From an uncultured Prevotellaceae bacterium (lineage in GTDB: Bacteria > Bacteroidota > Bacteroidia > Bacteroidales > Bacteroidaceae), in contig CACYKE010000004.1 in assembly GCA_902774925.1 (NCBI GenBank), positions 18,261 to 82,260 of the forward strand: a stretch of DNA of 64,000 bases. The letters are read 5' to 3'. The notes below the pieces were generated by a model that saw only the letters and a list, made by a program, of their open reading frames with translations, had not been told where the DNA came from and made no database searches. Shown here in pieces: positions 1-7,993 of the stretch (position 1 is the stretch's first letter; each line of letters opens with the position of its first letter). Made by a program: the position numbers and the translations under genes.

Positions 1-1
1 C

Positions 2-220
2 GGCGGTGAACTGTTGGTGCGCGGAGCAGGCATTCCGTTGGACTCTATTCCACAGCGCATAGAATATCAAAGTGAACGTGACCAACGGCATTATCTGACG
101 GAGAAGATTGAACGTGAGGGTAGCATCACGCCGAAGGCTCTGAACAACTGGCGCTTCATCCCAGAAGCTTGGGCACAGCCCGCCATTGAACGTGACCGTA
201 AATTGATTTTTGGAGAATGA
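2..220 (+). CDS. C-terminal end of an unidentified protein (5' end outside window)
   Basis: The frame is open from base 2 to a TGA at 218-220, giving about 72 residues that begin GGELLVRGAG and end RDRKLIFGE. No in-frame ATG is present, so this is the tail of a gene starting before the window; a TTG at 14 is unlikely to be the start. The tail is soluble and charged, with no membrane segment. I do not recognise the family. Its stop overlaps the nudC start in an ATGA arrangement, which suggests translational coupling and a shared operon. Confidence 0.6.
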   Translation, partial: GGELLVRGAGIPLDSIPQRIEYQSERDQRHYLTEKIEREGSITPKALNNWRFIPEAWAQPAIERDRKLIFGE

Positions 221-963
221 AATACTTCGTTTTTTGTCAGTCGGACCTAGTATTGGAAAAGGTTGGCGACGCCTATCAGATACCCACCGAACAGCCCACA
301 GAACTCAAACCTTGGACGACGGTGATGGATATCGACGGCCACAAGGCCTACCGCATTGACCAGCCATTGACGGGTTCCGAACGTTATGAGATGTGTCCGC
401 TGCGACAGAGTTACTATAAATTGCCGGAGGAAGACTATCTGAAGGCTGGCAAATGTCATGAACTGCTCTACTGGGACCAGAACACAAAGTTCTGCGGTGT
501 CTGCGGAGGTCCAATGCGTTTCGACACGCCCATCTCGAAGAAATGCGAGCATTGCGGCAAAGAGATATGGCCCCAACTGGCTATCGCCATCATCGTGCTG
601 GTCAGGCGCAAAGACGAGGTCTTGTTAGTTCATGCCAACAGTTTCCGCGACGACCACTACGGTCTTGTGGCGGGCTTCGTAGAAACAGGCGAGACGCTGG
701 AAGAAGCTGTCCACCGTGAAGTGATGGAGGAAACCGGGCTGCACATCACCAACCTGCGCTATTTCGCCTCACAGCCGTGGCCCTACCCCTGCGGACTGAT
801 GGTTGGTTTCACTGCCGACTATGATTCTGGAAAAATCCACCTACAACGCTCGGAGCTATCGAAGGGAGCGTGGTTTGACCGCAACCACTTGCCCCACATC
901 CCCGAGAAGCTCTCTATTGCGCGACAACTCTTAGACTCATGGCTGGAAGAAGAGAACCGATAA
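217..963 (+). CDS. nudC: NADH pyrophosphatase NudC (Nudix hydrolase)
   Basis: Predicted to hydrolyse NAD(H) to NMN(H) and AMP, and possibly to remove NAD caps from RNA, in the cytoplasm. A four-cysteine zinc ribbon (Cys93, Cys96, Cys110, Cys113) precedes the Nudix domain. The Nudix box spans residues 153-175 (GFVETGE followed by REVMEETG). The NudC-specific SQPWPYP motif is at 185-191, which separates this family from other Nudix enzymes. The length of 248 residues is normal. The ATG at 217 overlaps the preceding stop, and the 3' end overlaps the next gene by 25 bp, so all three are probably cotranscribed. Confidence 0.93.
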   Translation: MKYFVFCQSDLVLEKVGDAYQIPTEQPTELKPWTTVMDIDGHKAYRIDQPLTGSERYEMCPLRQSYYKLPEEDYLKAGKCHELLYWDQNTKFCGVCGGPMRFDTPISKKCEHCGKEIWPQLAIAIIVLVRRKDEVLLVHANSFRDDHYGLVAGFVETGETLEEAVHREVMEETGLHITNLRYFASQPWPYPCGLMVGFTADYDSGKIHLQRSELSKGAWFDRNHLPHIPEKLSIARQLLDSWLEEENR

Positions 964-2303
964 TCCTATTGAAAGCAATCCTAGCCATTGTCGCTCTTGG
1001 GTTGTTCTATGCCTGCAACACACAGCCGCCACGCATCCCCGACAAGGTGGAGGTGCGCATCTATCAGCAGCCCCAGATGGATTCTGCGCTGGTTGCTTCC
1101 CAGCTAAACGAACTGGCATACTACCTGCGGACACATAATGTAACCGACGAAGGTTATAACCTCATTGCGCAGTATAATACTCTGCTGTCTAGAATATCTA
1201 GATCATCTAGAGACTCTAGAACATCTAGAATTATCCGTATTGCCGCCAAGGACCGCCTGTTGCCCGCTGTCAAGATTTCCGGGGGCTACTGGAAGGCGGG
1301 ACATTTTCATTTAGGGCGTATCAATGGCCCCGCCATACTGCAGGACTCCATAGGGCGCATCCTCTGTGCCATCTACGACGCCGATACCATCGTCAAGGTC
1401 ATACGTACCGATTCGCTGGGAACCTATCGCGGACAGATGAACCACGATCTACAGGCCTCTGGACAAGGCACTTACGACGCGCTGGACGGTTCACACTACG
1501 AAGGATTCTGGGACAACGACCAGCGCAATGGTTTTGGGTTTGAGTCGTCCCCCCGTCACGTACGAGTCGGTACATGGAAGAATGGTCGTTTTCTAGGTGA
1601 AAGGCTACGCTATACCACTGAGCGAATCTACGGAATCGACATATCACGCCACCAGCATGAAAAAGGTCGTAAGCGTTATGGCATCAACTGGCGTCAGTTA
1701 CGTATTACCTCCCTCGGATCGCGTCATTCTGCTGGCGGGCAGACATTCCCGGTGTCGTTTGTGTATATCAAGAGCACTGAGGGAACGACCATCCGTAACC
1801 ATTACTTTATGACAGACTACACCAAAGCCAAACAACAGGGACTACGCGTCGGAGCCTACCATTTCTTCTCGCTGAAGACACCGGCACTGGCTCAGGCCAC
1901 CTTTTTCGTCAACCACACACTATTCCGCGACGGGGACTTCCCACCTGTGCTCGACGTAGAACCCACCGACGCACAAATCAATGCTATAGGTGGAGACGAA
2001 GAACTGATGCGTCGCATACGGACCTTCATGGAATATGTGGAACGACGTACCCACATGCGCCCCATCCTGTATATCAACCAGATGTTCATCAACAAACATA
2101 TGCAAAATGCCACTGATATCAAGCAGAACTACAACGTATGGATAGCCCGTTACGGTGAATATAAACCCGATGTAAAACTTGTGTATTGGCAACTGTCACC
2201 CGAAGGGCGCGTAAACGGTATTACCGGACCAGTAGATATCAACGTGTTTAACGGCTATCAGGGACAGTGGGAGGACTTTATCAGAACAGGATTCCATCAG
2301 TAA
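939..2303 (+). CDS. GH25 lysozyme-like lipoprotein with MORN-like repeats
   Basis: Predicted surface or periplasmic muramidase-like lipoprotein of 454 residues. A lipoprotein signal ends in a lipobox before Cys26 (GLFYAC). Residues about 160-215 hold MORN-type repeats rich in Gly, Tyr and Trp (YRGQMN, YEGFWDN, GTWKNGR). The GH25 domain covers about 230-445, with GIDISRHQ (Asp234) and the DVE pair (Asp339, Glu341) matching the family's catalytic acids. The activity is inferred from the family. Residues 84-97 are a low-complexity Ser-Arg-x stretch encoded by a 9-bp DNA repeat. The start lies inside nudC (25-bp overlap); it is chosen because the signal peptide follows directly. Confidence 0.87.
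   Translation: MAGRREPIILLKAILAIVALGLFYACNTQPPRIPDKVEVRIYQQPQMDSALVASQLNELAYYLRTHNVTDEGYNLIAQYNTLLSRISRSSRDSRTSRIIRIAAKDRLLPAVKISGGYWKAGHFHLGRINGPAILQDSIGRILCAIYDADTIVKVIRTDSLGTYRGQMNHDLQASGQGTYDALDGSHYEGFWDNDQRNGFGFESSPRHVRVGTWKNGRFLGERLRYTTERIYGIDISRHQHEKGRKRYGINWRQLRITSLGSRHSAGGQTFPVSFVYIKSTEGTTIRNHYFMTDYTKAKQQGLRVGAYHFFSLKTPALAQATFFVNHTLFRDGDFPPVLDVEPTDAQINAIGGDEELMRRIRTFMEYVERRTHMRPILYINQMFINKHMQNATDIKQNYNVWIARYGEYKPDVKLVYWQLSPEGRVNGITGPVDINVFNGYQGQWEDFIRTGFHQ
1188..1229. repeat. Five TCTAGA copies at exact 9-bp spacing
   Basis: TCTAGA occurs at 1188, 1197, 1206, 1215 and 1224, separated by variable trinucleotides, so the array is (TCTAGANNN)5. It lies in frame in the GH25 gene and encodes repeated Ser-Arg-x. 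A degenerate array with the same 9-bp period lies in pcrA near 21368. Confidence 0.95.
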
Positions 2304-2314
2304 GAGGTAAGAAG

Positions 2315-2998
2315 TTAGAGGTAGAAATCACGGGTAAGAATTGTGTACGCCTCGTTACCAATAGTCATTTCGGTCTTTTCACAATTGCACGGGTGTTTAC
2401 GGAACGCCAGCAGAAAGCGCTTGGGAGCCTTGTGTGCTGCAGTACGCACGGCACACACGCGACTGGGAAAGAGCCCCACGAATATCGCCTCGTCCTCCAT
2501 ACGCCGACGGTAATCGAAGGGCACTACGACACTCAGTTCTCCATCATCCTTCAGCAATCGCCACGCAGCCTGCATCAACTGGCTGTAGGTCAACGTCTCA
2601 GCGTGACGGGCAATATTCCGCTGTGGGTCCGGGGCATTCAGCGAATCGACAAAAAACGGCGGATTGCTCACAATGGCATCATAACATTGAACATTGAACG
2701 TTGAACGTTGAACGTTGAAGTTCTGGATGGGCGTTTGCAGCACTTCTATGCGGTCAGCAAACGGTGATTGCGCCACGTTCTGCTCGGTCTGACACACGGC
2801 ACCCTCATCAATATCCAGAGCGGTAACACGTCCCTGCGGATAGCGTTGAGCCAACATCAAAGCAATTACTCCCGTGCCACAGCCGATGTCGAGCATACAG
2901 TCCCCACCGCGCGCCCAAGCACCCAGCAAAACACCATCGGTGCCGACCTTCATGGCGCATAAATCCTGCTCTATTTTGAATCGTTTGAACTGAAACAT
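2315..2998 (-). CDS. trmN6: tRNA1(Val) (adenine(37)-N6)-methyltransferase
   Basis: Predicted SAM-dependent enzyme that methylates N6 of adenosine 37 in tRNA1(Val) (YfiC/TrmN6 family). The N-terminus FKRFKIEQDLCAMKVGTDG is the family signature. The SAM-binding motif DIGCGTG is at 37-43 and the target-base motif NPPFF at 112-116. The length of 227 residues is normal. The start at 2998 is firm because the conserved region begins within three residues of it. A -7 element ends only 4 bp upstream of the ATG, so the mRNA may be leaderless. Residues about 93-104, just before the catalytic motif, are encoded by a heptamer tandem repeat. The gene converges with the GH25 gene (11 bp apart). Confidence 0.9.
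   Translation of the reverse strand: MFQFKRFKIEQDLCAMKVGTDGVLLGAWARGGDCMLDIGCGTGVIALMLAQRYPQGRVTALDIDEGAVCQTEQNVAQSPFADRIEVLQTPIQNFNVQRSTFNVQCYDAIVSNPPFFVDSLNAPDPQRNIARHAETLTYSQLMQAAWRLLKDDGELSVVVPFDYRRRMEDEAIFVGLFPSRVCAVRTAAHKAPKRFLLAFRKHPCNCEKTEMTIGNEAYTILTRDFYL
2683..2717. repeat. Five-copy heptamer array AACATTG/AACGTTG inside trmN6
   Basis: Two AACATTG units are followed by three AACGTTG units with no gaps (5 x 7 bp). The array is within the trmN6 coding sequence, shortly before the NPPFF codons. A 7-bp unit does not preserve frame if the copy number changes by one. Confidence 0.93.
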
Positions 2999-3002
2999 GC
3001 TG

Positions 3003-3010
3003 CAAAGATA
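3003..3010 (-). promoter_or_regulatory. -7 element (TATCTTTG) of trmN6
   Basis: The minus strand reads TATCTTTG, matching the Bacteroidota TAnnTTTG -7 consensus. It ends 4 bp before the trmN6 ATG, so transcription would start at or next to the start codon. I see no clear -33 TTTG at the usual spacing. Confidence 0.6.
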
Positions 3011-3053
3011 TTAAAATATCTTATCAATCGTGCATTATTTCGAAAAAAAGTTG

Positions 3054-3061
3054 TACCTTTG
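3054..3061 (+). promoter_or_regulatory. -7 element (TACCTTTG) of lon
   Basis: TACCTTTG matches the Bacteroidota -7 consensus and lies 10 bp upstream of the ATG at 3072. It excludes the longer lon reading that would start at 3030, upstream of the promoter. It is divergent from the trmN6 element about 44 bp away. Confidence 0.65.
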
Positions 3062-3071
3062 CGCCCTAATT

Positions 3072-5540
3072 ATGAAAGATAATATAACAATGTACATGGA
3101 TAACAAGAACAGGTCGTTCTCAATGATTGCCGATGTTGACGGCGATTTTCACGACCTGACGAACATCGAGATGCCCGAGACAATGCCTATTTTGGCAGTA
3201 CGCAGTCTGGTATTGTTCCCTGGTGTCGTTTCACCCATCCTTATCGGTCGTGAGTCGAGTATGACACTCATCCGTAAGGCCGAGAAGAAAAACATACTCA
3301 TCGGAATCTTCACCCAGCGAGATGCAGAGGTAGAGATGCCTATCCGTTCTGACCTCTTCGACTACGGCGTAGTGGGAAAGGTGTTGAAGACCCTGACGCT
3401 GCCCAACGGTAATATCACCGCCATTGTGCAGGGATTGGGACGTATCAAGTTGGAGGATATCACGAAATATCACCCCTATCTGGAGGGCCACGTCACCAAT
3501 ATGCCTGAGGAAGAGCCCGACAAGCGCGACGTTGAGTTCCAAACTGCAATGGAAGACTTGCGCCAGTCGGTAAGTCAATATGTCAGCATGAGTGATGAGA
3601 TTCCCGACGAGGCACAGTTTGCGCTGAAGAACGTGACAAACAATATCATGGCGCTGAATTTCATCTGCTCGAACCTGCCCTTCAGTACAAAGGAGAAGAT
3701 GAAGTTACTGCAGATGGACTCCGTGAAGGAGCGTTTGTTCAACACCATGCGTATCGTGAACCGTGAGATTAACCTGCAGAACTTGAAGCTCGACATCCGC
3801 AACAAAACGCGTGACGACATTGACGAGCAGCAGCGAAACTATTTCCTGCAGCAGCAGATCAAGAACCTGCAGGCCGAGATGGGTAACGAGAGTACACCTG
3901 AGAAGAAGGACCTGCTGGAAAAGGCCCGTATGAAGAAATGGCCCGAGGATATCGAGAAATTCTTCTATAAGGAAGCTGACAAGTTGGATCAGTTGAATCA
4001 GAATTCGCCCGACTACAACGTGCAGCTGAACTACCTGCAAACGTTGGTGAATCTGCCATGGGGTGAATATACGGAAGACGATATGGACCTGAAGCGTGCC
4101 CAACGCATACTGGACCGTGATCATTACGGTATGGAGAAGGTGAAGGAGCGCATTTTGGAGTATATCGCCGTATTGTCACTAAGAGGTGACTTGAAATCGC
4201 CGATTCTCTGCCTGTATGGACCTCCGGGCGTGGGTAAGACGTCGCTGGGCAAGTCGATTGCCGACGCCCTGAAGCGTAAGTATGTCCGTGTGTCACTGGG
4301 TGGCCTGCACGATGAAGCCGAGATTCGCGGCCACCGTCGCACCTACGTCGGAGCTATGCCTGGTCGTATTATCAAGAATATCCAAAAGGCTGGTTCCTCG
4401 AATCCCGTATTCATTCTCGACGAGATTGACAAAGTGACGCAGAATACGCACAATGGTGACCCCGCCTCAGCATTGCTCGAAGTGTTGGACCCCGAACAGA
4501 ACGGTGCCTTCCACGACAACTACCTCGACGTAGATTACGACCTTTCAAAGGTCATGTTCATTGCTACGGCAAACAATCTGGGAACCATTCCACGTCCCCT
4601 ACTCGACCGTATGGAGGTCATTGAAGTCAGCGGCTATATCACCGAGGAAAAATACGAGATTGCCAAACGTCACCTCATTCCGAAGGAGAAGGAGAATACT
4701 GGTCTGAACGATAAGAAACTGACGTTCAATAAGGCTGCCATTGAGAAGATTATCGAGCAGTACACTCGTGAGAGCGGTGTGCGACAGTTGGAAAAGCAGG
4801 TGAACAAAGCCCTCCGCAAACTGGCCTTCAAGAAAGCTGAAGCCGGTGAACTTCCCTACGAGAAGATTACACCGACGGAGATAGAAGACCTGCTGGGCAA
4901 GCCACCCTTCTATCGCGACATCTATCAGGGCAACGCCTATGCCGGTGTCGTTACCGGTCTTGCATGGACCAGTGTCGGTGGTGAGATACTATTCATCGAG
5001 ACGTCATTATCGAAGGGCAAGGGTGCTAAACTCACGCTGACCGGTAACCTGGGTGACGTGATGAAGGAGAGTGCCGTCATTGCGCTGGAATACGTAAAAG
5101 CCCATGTGGACACGTTAGACGTTGACTACCGCATCTTCGATCATTGGAACATCCATATCCATGTTCCCGAAGGTGCTACGCCGAAGGATGGCCCGTCGGC
5201 CGGTATCACCATCGCCACATCAATAGCCTCAGCACTGACACAGCGTAAGGTACGTAAGAATACCGCTATGACTGGCGAGATCACATTGCGCGGAAAGGTG
5301 CTGCCTGTAGGTGGTATCAAGGAGAAGATTCTTGCTGCCAAGCGTGCCGGTATTACTGATATCGTGTTGTGTCAGGAGAATGAGAAGGACATTCTCGAGA
5401 TTCCTGACATGTATCTGAAGGGGGTGAAGTTCCACTATGTAGAAAATGTTCAGGACGTATGGAAATTTGCCCTGACGGACGAACTAGTGGAACATCCTAC
5501 TGACTTCACTATCCCTGAAGAAGAGAAAAAAGAATCGTAA
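3072..5540 (+). CDS. lon: ATP-dependent protease Lon
   Basis: Cytoplasmic AAA+ serine protease that degrades misfolded and regulatory proteins. Domains in order: Lon N-terminal substrate domain (about 35-240), helical linker, AAA+ domain with Walker A GPPGVGKT near 383-390 and Walker B FILDEID, then the protease domain with Ser about 709 (KDGPSAG) and Lys about 750 (GGIKEK) as the catalytic dyad. It is about 822 residues, normal for bacterial Lon. ATG codons at 3072, 3090 and 3096 are all possible starts. 3072 is chosen as the first after the promoter; it leaves only a very short leader, and 3090 or 3096 are good alternatives. Confidence 0.95.
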   Translation: MKDNITMYMDNKNRSFSMIADVDGDFHDLTNIEMPETMPILAVRSLVLFPGVVSPILIGRESSMTLIRKAEKKNILIGIFTQRDAEVEMPIRSDLFDYGVVGKVLKTLTLPNGNITAIVQGLGRIKLEDITKYHPYLEGHVTNMPEEEPDKRDVEFQTAMEDLRQSVSQYVSMSDEIPDEAQFALKNVTNNIMALNFICSNLPFSTKEKMKLLQMDSVKERLFNTMRIVNREINLQNLKLDIRNKTRDDIDEQQRNYFLQQQIKNLQAEMGNESTPEKKDLLEKARMKKWPEDIEKFFYKEADKLDQLNQNSPDYNVQLNYLQTLVNLPWGEYTEDDMDLKRAQRILDRDHYGMEKVKERILEYIAVLSLRGDLKSPILCLYGPPGVGKTSLGKSIADALKRKYVRVSLGGLHDEAEIRGHRRTYVGAMPGRIIKNIQKAGSSNPVFILDEIDKVTQNTHNGDPASALLEVLDPEQNGAFHDNYLDVDYDLSKVMFIATANNLGTIPRPLLDRMEVIEVSGYITEEKYEIAKRHLIPKEKENTGLNDKKLTFNKAAIEKIIEQYTRESGVRQLEKQVNKALRKLAFKKAEAGELPYEKITPTEIEDLLGKPPFYRDIYQGNAYAGVVTGLAWTSVGGEILFIETSLSKGKGAKLTLTGNLGDVMKESAVIALEYVKAHVDTLDVDYRIFDHWNIHIHVPEGATPKDGPSAGITIATSIASALTQRKVRKNTAMTGEITLRGKVLPVGGIKEKILAAKRAGITDIVLCQENEKDILEIPDMYLKGVKFHYVENVQDVWKFALTDELVEHPTDFTIPEEEKKES

Positions 5541-5564
5541 TATCGTTATAGCGTTATCACGAAA

Positions 5565-5592
5565 GAAGTATGAAGTATGAAGTTCGAAGTAG
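5565..5592. repeat. Heptamer array across the tgt start codon
   Basis: Four 7-bp units (GAAGTAT, GAAGTAT, GAAGTTC, GAAGTAG) run from the lon-tgt gap through the tgt start codon at 5577 and into the first codons. Confidence 0.8.
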
Positions 5593-6719
5593 AACATAAC
5601 GACCCATATAGCAGTGCCAGAGCCGGTGTTATCACCACCAATCACGGACAGATTAAGACACCCATCTTCATGCCTGTAGGCACGGTGGGAAGCGTGAAAG
5701 GTGTACACTTCTCGGAACTGCGTGAACAGGTGAAAGCACAGATTATTCTGGGCAATACCTACCACCTTTATCTGCGTCCGGGACTCGATACTTTGCGCAA
5801 GGCGGGAGGGCTACATAAGTTCAATACATGGGACCGTCCTATTTTGACAGACTCTGGCGGCTTTCAAGTATTCTCGCTGACGGGAATCAGGAAACTGCGC
5901 GAAGAGGGTTGTGAGTTCCGCAGTCATATTGACGGTTCGAAACATGTCTTCACCCCCGAGAACGTGATGGATACCCAGCGTGTGATTGGTGCGGACATCA
6001 TGATGGCCTTTGACGAATGTCCCCCCGGACAAAGCGACTACAAATATGCTCACGATTCACTGCGGTTGACCCAGCGTTGGCTGGAACGTTGCGTGAAGCG
6101 CTTCAATGAGACGGAGCCTCTCTACGGTTACAATCAGACGCTGTTCCCCATCGTGCAGGGTTGTACGTATAAAGACCTGCGTCAGGATGCCGCCAAACAT
6201 GTTTGTGACGTGCTGGGTAAACTGAACGACGGTGGTGGAGCGAGTATCGGAGGACTGGCAGTCGGTGAACCTACGGAAGTAATGTACGACATGATAGAGG
6301 TGGTCAACGACATCCTGCCAAAGGACCGTCCACGTTACCTGATGGGTGTCGGTACACCGCAGAATATCCTCGAAGGTATTGAGCGCGGTGTCGACATGTT
6401 CGATTGTGTGATGCCTACGCGTAATGGCCGCAATGCCATGCTGTTTACATATGAGGGTACGATGAACATGAGGAACAAAAAGTGGGAAGATGACTTCTCT
6501 CCTATTGATCCAAATGGTTGCGACATCGACCGTATCCATTCCAAGGCATATCTGCACCACCTGTTCAAGGCACAGGAACTGCTTGCCCTGCAGATAGCGT
6601 CGATACATAACCTGGCCTTCTACCTGCGACTGGTAACAGATGCCCGCCAGCATATTGAGCAAGGAGACTTCACCCAGTGGAAGCGCAGCGTGATAGACAA
6701 TTTAGGACGCAGAAGATGA
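5577..6719 (+). CDS. tgt: Queuine tRNA-ribosyltransferase Tgt
   Basis: Exchanges guanine at position 34 of GUN-anticodon tRNAs for the queuosine precursor. TIM-barrel enzyme of 380 residues with the active-site stretch TDSGGFQVFSL, the substrate-loop motif GGLAVGEP, and a C-terminal YLHHLF and IHNL region. The usual zinc motif CxCxxC...H is incomplete: only Cys315 and His344 remain, and the other two cysteine positions carry no cysteine. This may be a lineage variant. It follows lon by 36 bp and overlaps the next gene by 4 bp (ATGA), suggesting an operon. Confidence 0.93.
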   Translation: MKFEVEHNDPYSSARAGVITTNHGQIKTPIFMPVGTVGSVKGVHFSELREQVKAQIILGNTYHLYLRPGLDTLRKAGGLHKFNTWDRPILTDSGGFQVFSLTGIRKLREEGCEFRSHIDGSKHVFTPENVMDTQRVIGADIMMAFDECPPGQSDYKYAHDSLRLTQRWLERCVKRFNETEPLYGYNQTLFPIVQGCTYKDLRQDAAKHVCDVLGKLNDGGGASIGGLAVGEPTEVMYDMIEVVNDILPKDRPRYLMGVGTPQNILEGIERGVDMFDCVMPTRNGRNAMLFTYEGTMNMRNKKWEDDFSPIDPNGCDIDRIHSKAYLHHLFKAQELLALQIASIHNLAFYLRLVTDARQHIEQGDFTQWKRSVIDNLGRRR

Positions 6720-7966
6720 GCAAGATAAAGGACATATGGCAAATGATGAAGCGCTGGTGGCAGACTATGAAGCGCTGGTGGCAACGGCTGATCATCATGC
6801 TGCGACCATTCTTCAAGTGGTTGCGCTCGTTACCTTGGTACCGCCTGGCTCCACTGAAGAAGCTGAATCCTTTCCACTACTTGAAGCGTATGGACTGGTA
6901 TATCATCAAGAAGTTCATCGGTACCTACATCTACTCCATTCTTCTGATTATTTCGATATCCATTGTTTTCGACGTCAACGAGAATCTGGCGAAATTCACT
7001 AACTACCACGCACCATTGCGTGCTATCGTTTTTGACTATTACGCCAACTTCGTGCCCTATTTCGCCAATCTGTTCTCGCCACTGTTCGTATTTATTGCAG
7101 TCATCTTCTTTACCTCCAAACTGGCCGGTAACTCAGAGATCATCGCTATGTTGGCCTGCGGTATGAGTTTTAAGCGATTGCTGCGACCCTACATCATCTC
7201 GGCAGCACTCATAGCCCTGCTCAACTTCTATCTCGGCTCGTATATCATTCCAAAAGGTACGGTTGTACGTCACGATTTCGAGTCGCTGTACAAGAACAAC
7301 AAGAAAAACACCTCGGCATCGAATATCCAGCTAATGGTAGATAAAGGCGTAGTAGCCTATATTTCACAGTATGACGACATCCGTAAGACAGGATATGGTT
7401 TCGCACTTTATAAGTTTGAGAATAAAAAGATGGTGAGTCAGTTGAATGCATCGGTCATTCAGTACGACACCATTTCGGAAGAACGCTACCATTGGAAGGC
7501 GCGCAATTACAAAATACGTACACTGAAAGGCATGCGCGAACAGATTACCAGCGGTAACGAGATAGATACGCTGATACAGATGGAACCCATGGATTTGGTA
7601 TTCTCGGGAGGTCAGCAGGAGACTTTTACCTCGCCCGAACTGAAACGATACATCTCAAAACAGCAGGAGCGCGGCTCGTCCAACGTCGTACAGTATGAGG
7701 TTGAATACCACAAACGCATAGCATCGTCGTTTGCGTCATTTATCCTAACGATTATCGGAGTCTCGCTGTCGTCACGTAAACGTAAGGGCGGTATGGGACT
7801 CTATCTAGGTATCGGACTTGCCCTGTCGTTTACCTACATCCTGTTGCAGACCATCAGTGCTACGTTTGCCATCAATGCAGGTACCCCATCAATGCTAGCA
7901 GCATGGATTCCAAACATACTTTATGCATTTATCGCCTACTTCTGCTATAGACAGGCACCAAATTAA
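6716..7966 (+). CDS. LptF/LptG (YjgP/YjgQ) family LPS export permease
   Basis: Predicted inner-membrane subunit of the LPS export ABC transporter. A basic amphipathic N-terminus precedes the family start YIIKKFIGTYIYSILL. Three membrane segments lie in the N-terminal half, a periplasmic beta-jellyroll-like domain occupies the middle, and three membrane segments close the protein (SFILTIIGVSLSSRK and after). The start at 6716 is chosen because it gives an ATGA overlap with tgt; a longer reading from 6677 would overlap tgt by 43 bp. Near the N-terminus MKRWWQ occurs twice, from an imperfect 21-bp direct repeat. LptF and LptG cannot be told apart here. About 416 residues. Confidence 0.88.
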   Translation: MSKIKDIWQMMKRWWQTMKRWWQRLIIMLRPFFKWLRSLPWYRLAPLKKLNPFHYLKRMDWYIIKKFIGTYIYSILLIISISIVFDVNENLAKFTNYHAPLRAIVFDYYANFVPYFANLFSPLFVFIAVIFFTSKLAGNSEIIAMLACGMSFKRLLRPYIISAALIALLNFYLGSYIIPKGTVVRHDFESLYKNNKKNTSASNIQLMVDKGVVAYISQYDDIRKTGYGFALYKFENKKMVSQLNASVIQYDTISEERYHWKARNYKIRTLKGMREQITSGNEIDTLIQMEPMDLVFSGGQQETFTSPELKRYISKQQERGSSNVVQYEVEYHKRIASSFASFILTIIGVSLSSRKRKGGMGLYLGIGLALSFTYILLQTISATFAINAGTPSMLAAWIPNILYAFIAYFCYRQAPN

Positions 7967-7992
7967 AGTTGAAAGTTTAAAGATTAAAGTTA
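7965..7992. repeat. Heptamer array (AAAGTTN)4 before the DEAD-box gene
   Basis: Units AAAGTTG, AAAGTTT, AAAGATT and AAAGTTA abut with no gap. They begin within the stop codon of the permease gene and end just before the GTG start of the helicase gene, so they form the whole intergenic spacer, including the place where a ribosome-binding site would lie. Confidence 0.85.
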
Positions 7993-7993
7993 A

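Noticed and set aside
3030-3071. Longer Lon N-terminus starting at 3030
   Set aside because: The extra codons run through the -7 promoter element at 3054-3061 and do not resemble the Lon N-terminus.
6057-6662. 201-codon open frame on the minus strand
   Set aside because: Entirely antisense to tgt, without a recognisable motif; a shadow of the real gene.
6677-6715. Longer start of the LptF/LptG-type permease
   Set aside because: It would overlap tgt by 43 bp; the ATG at 6716 gives a clean ATGA overlap.
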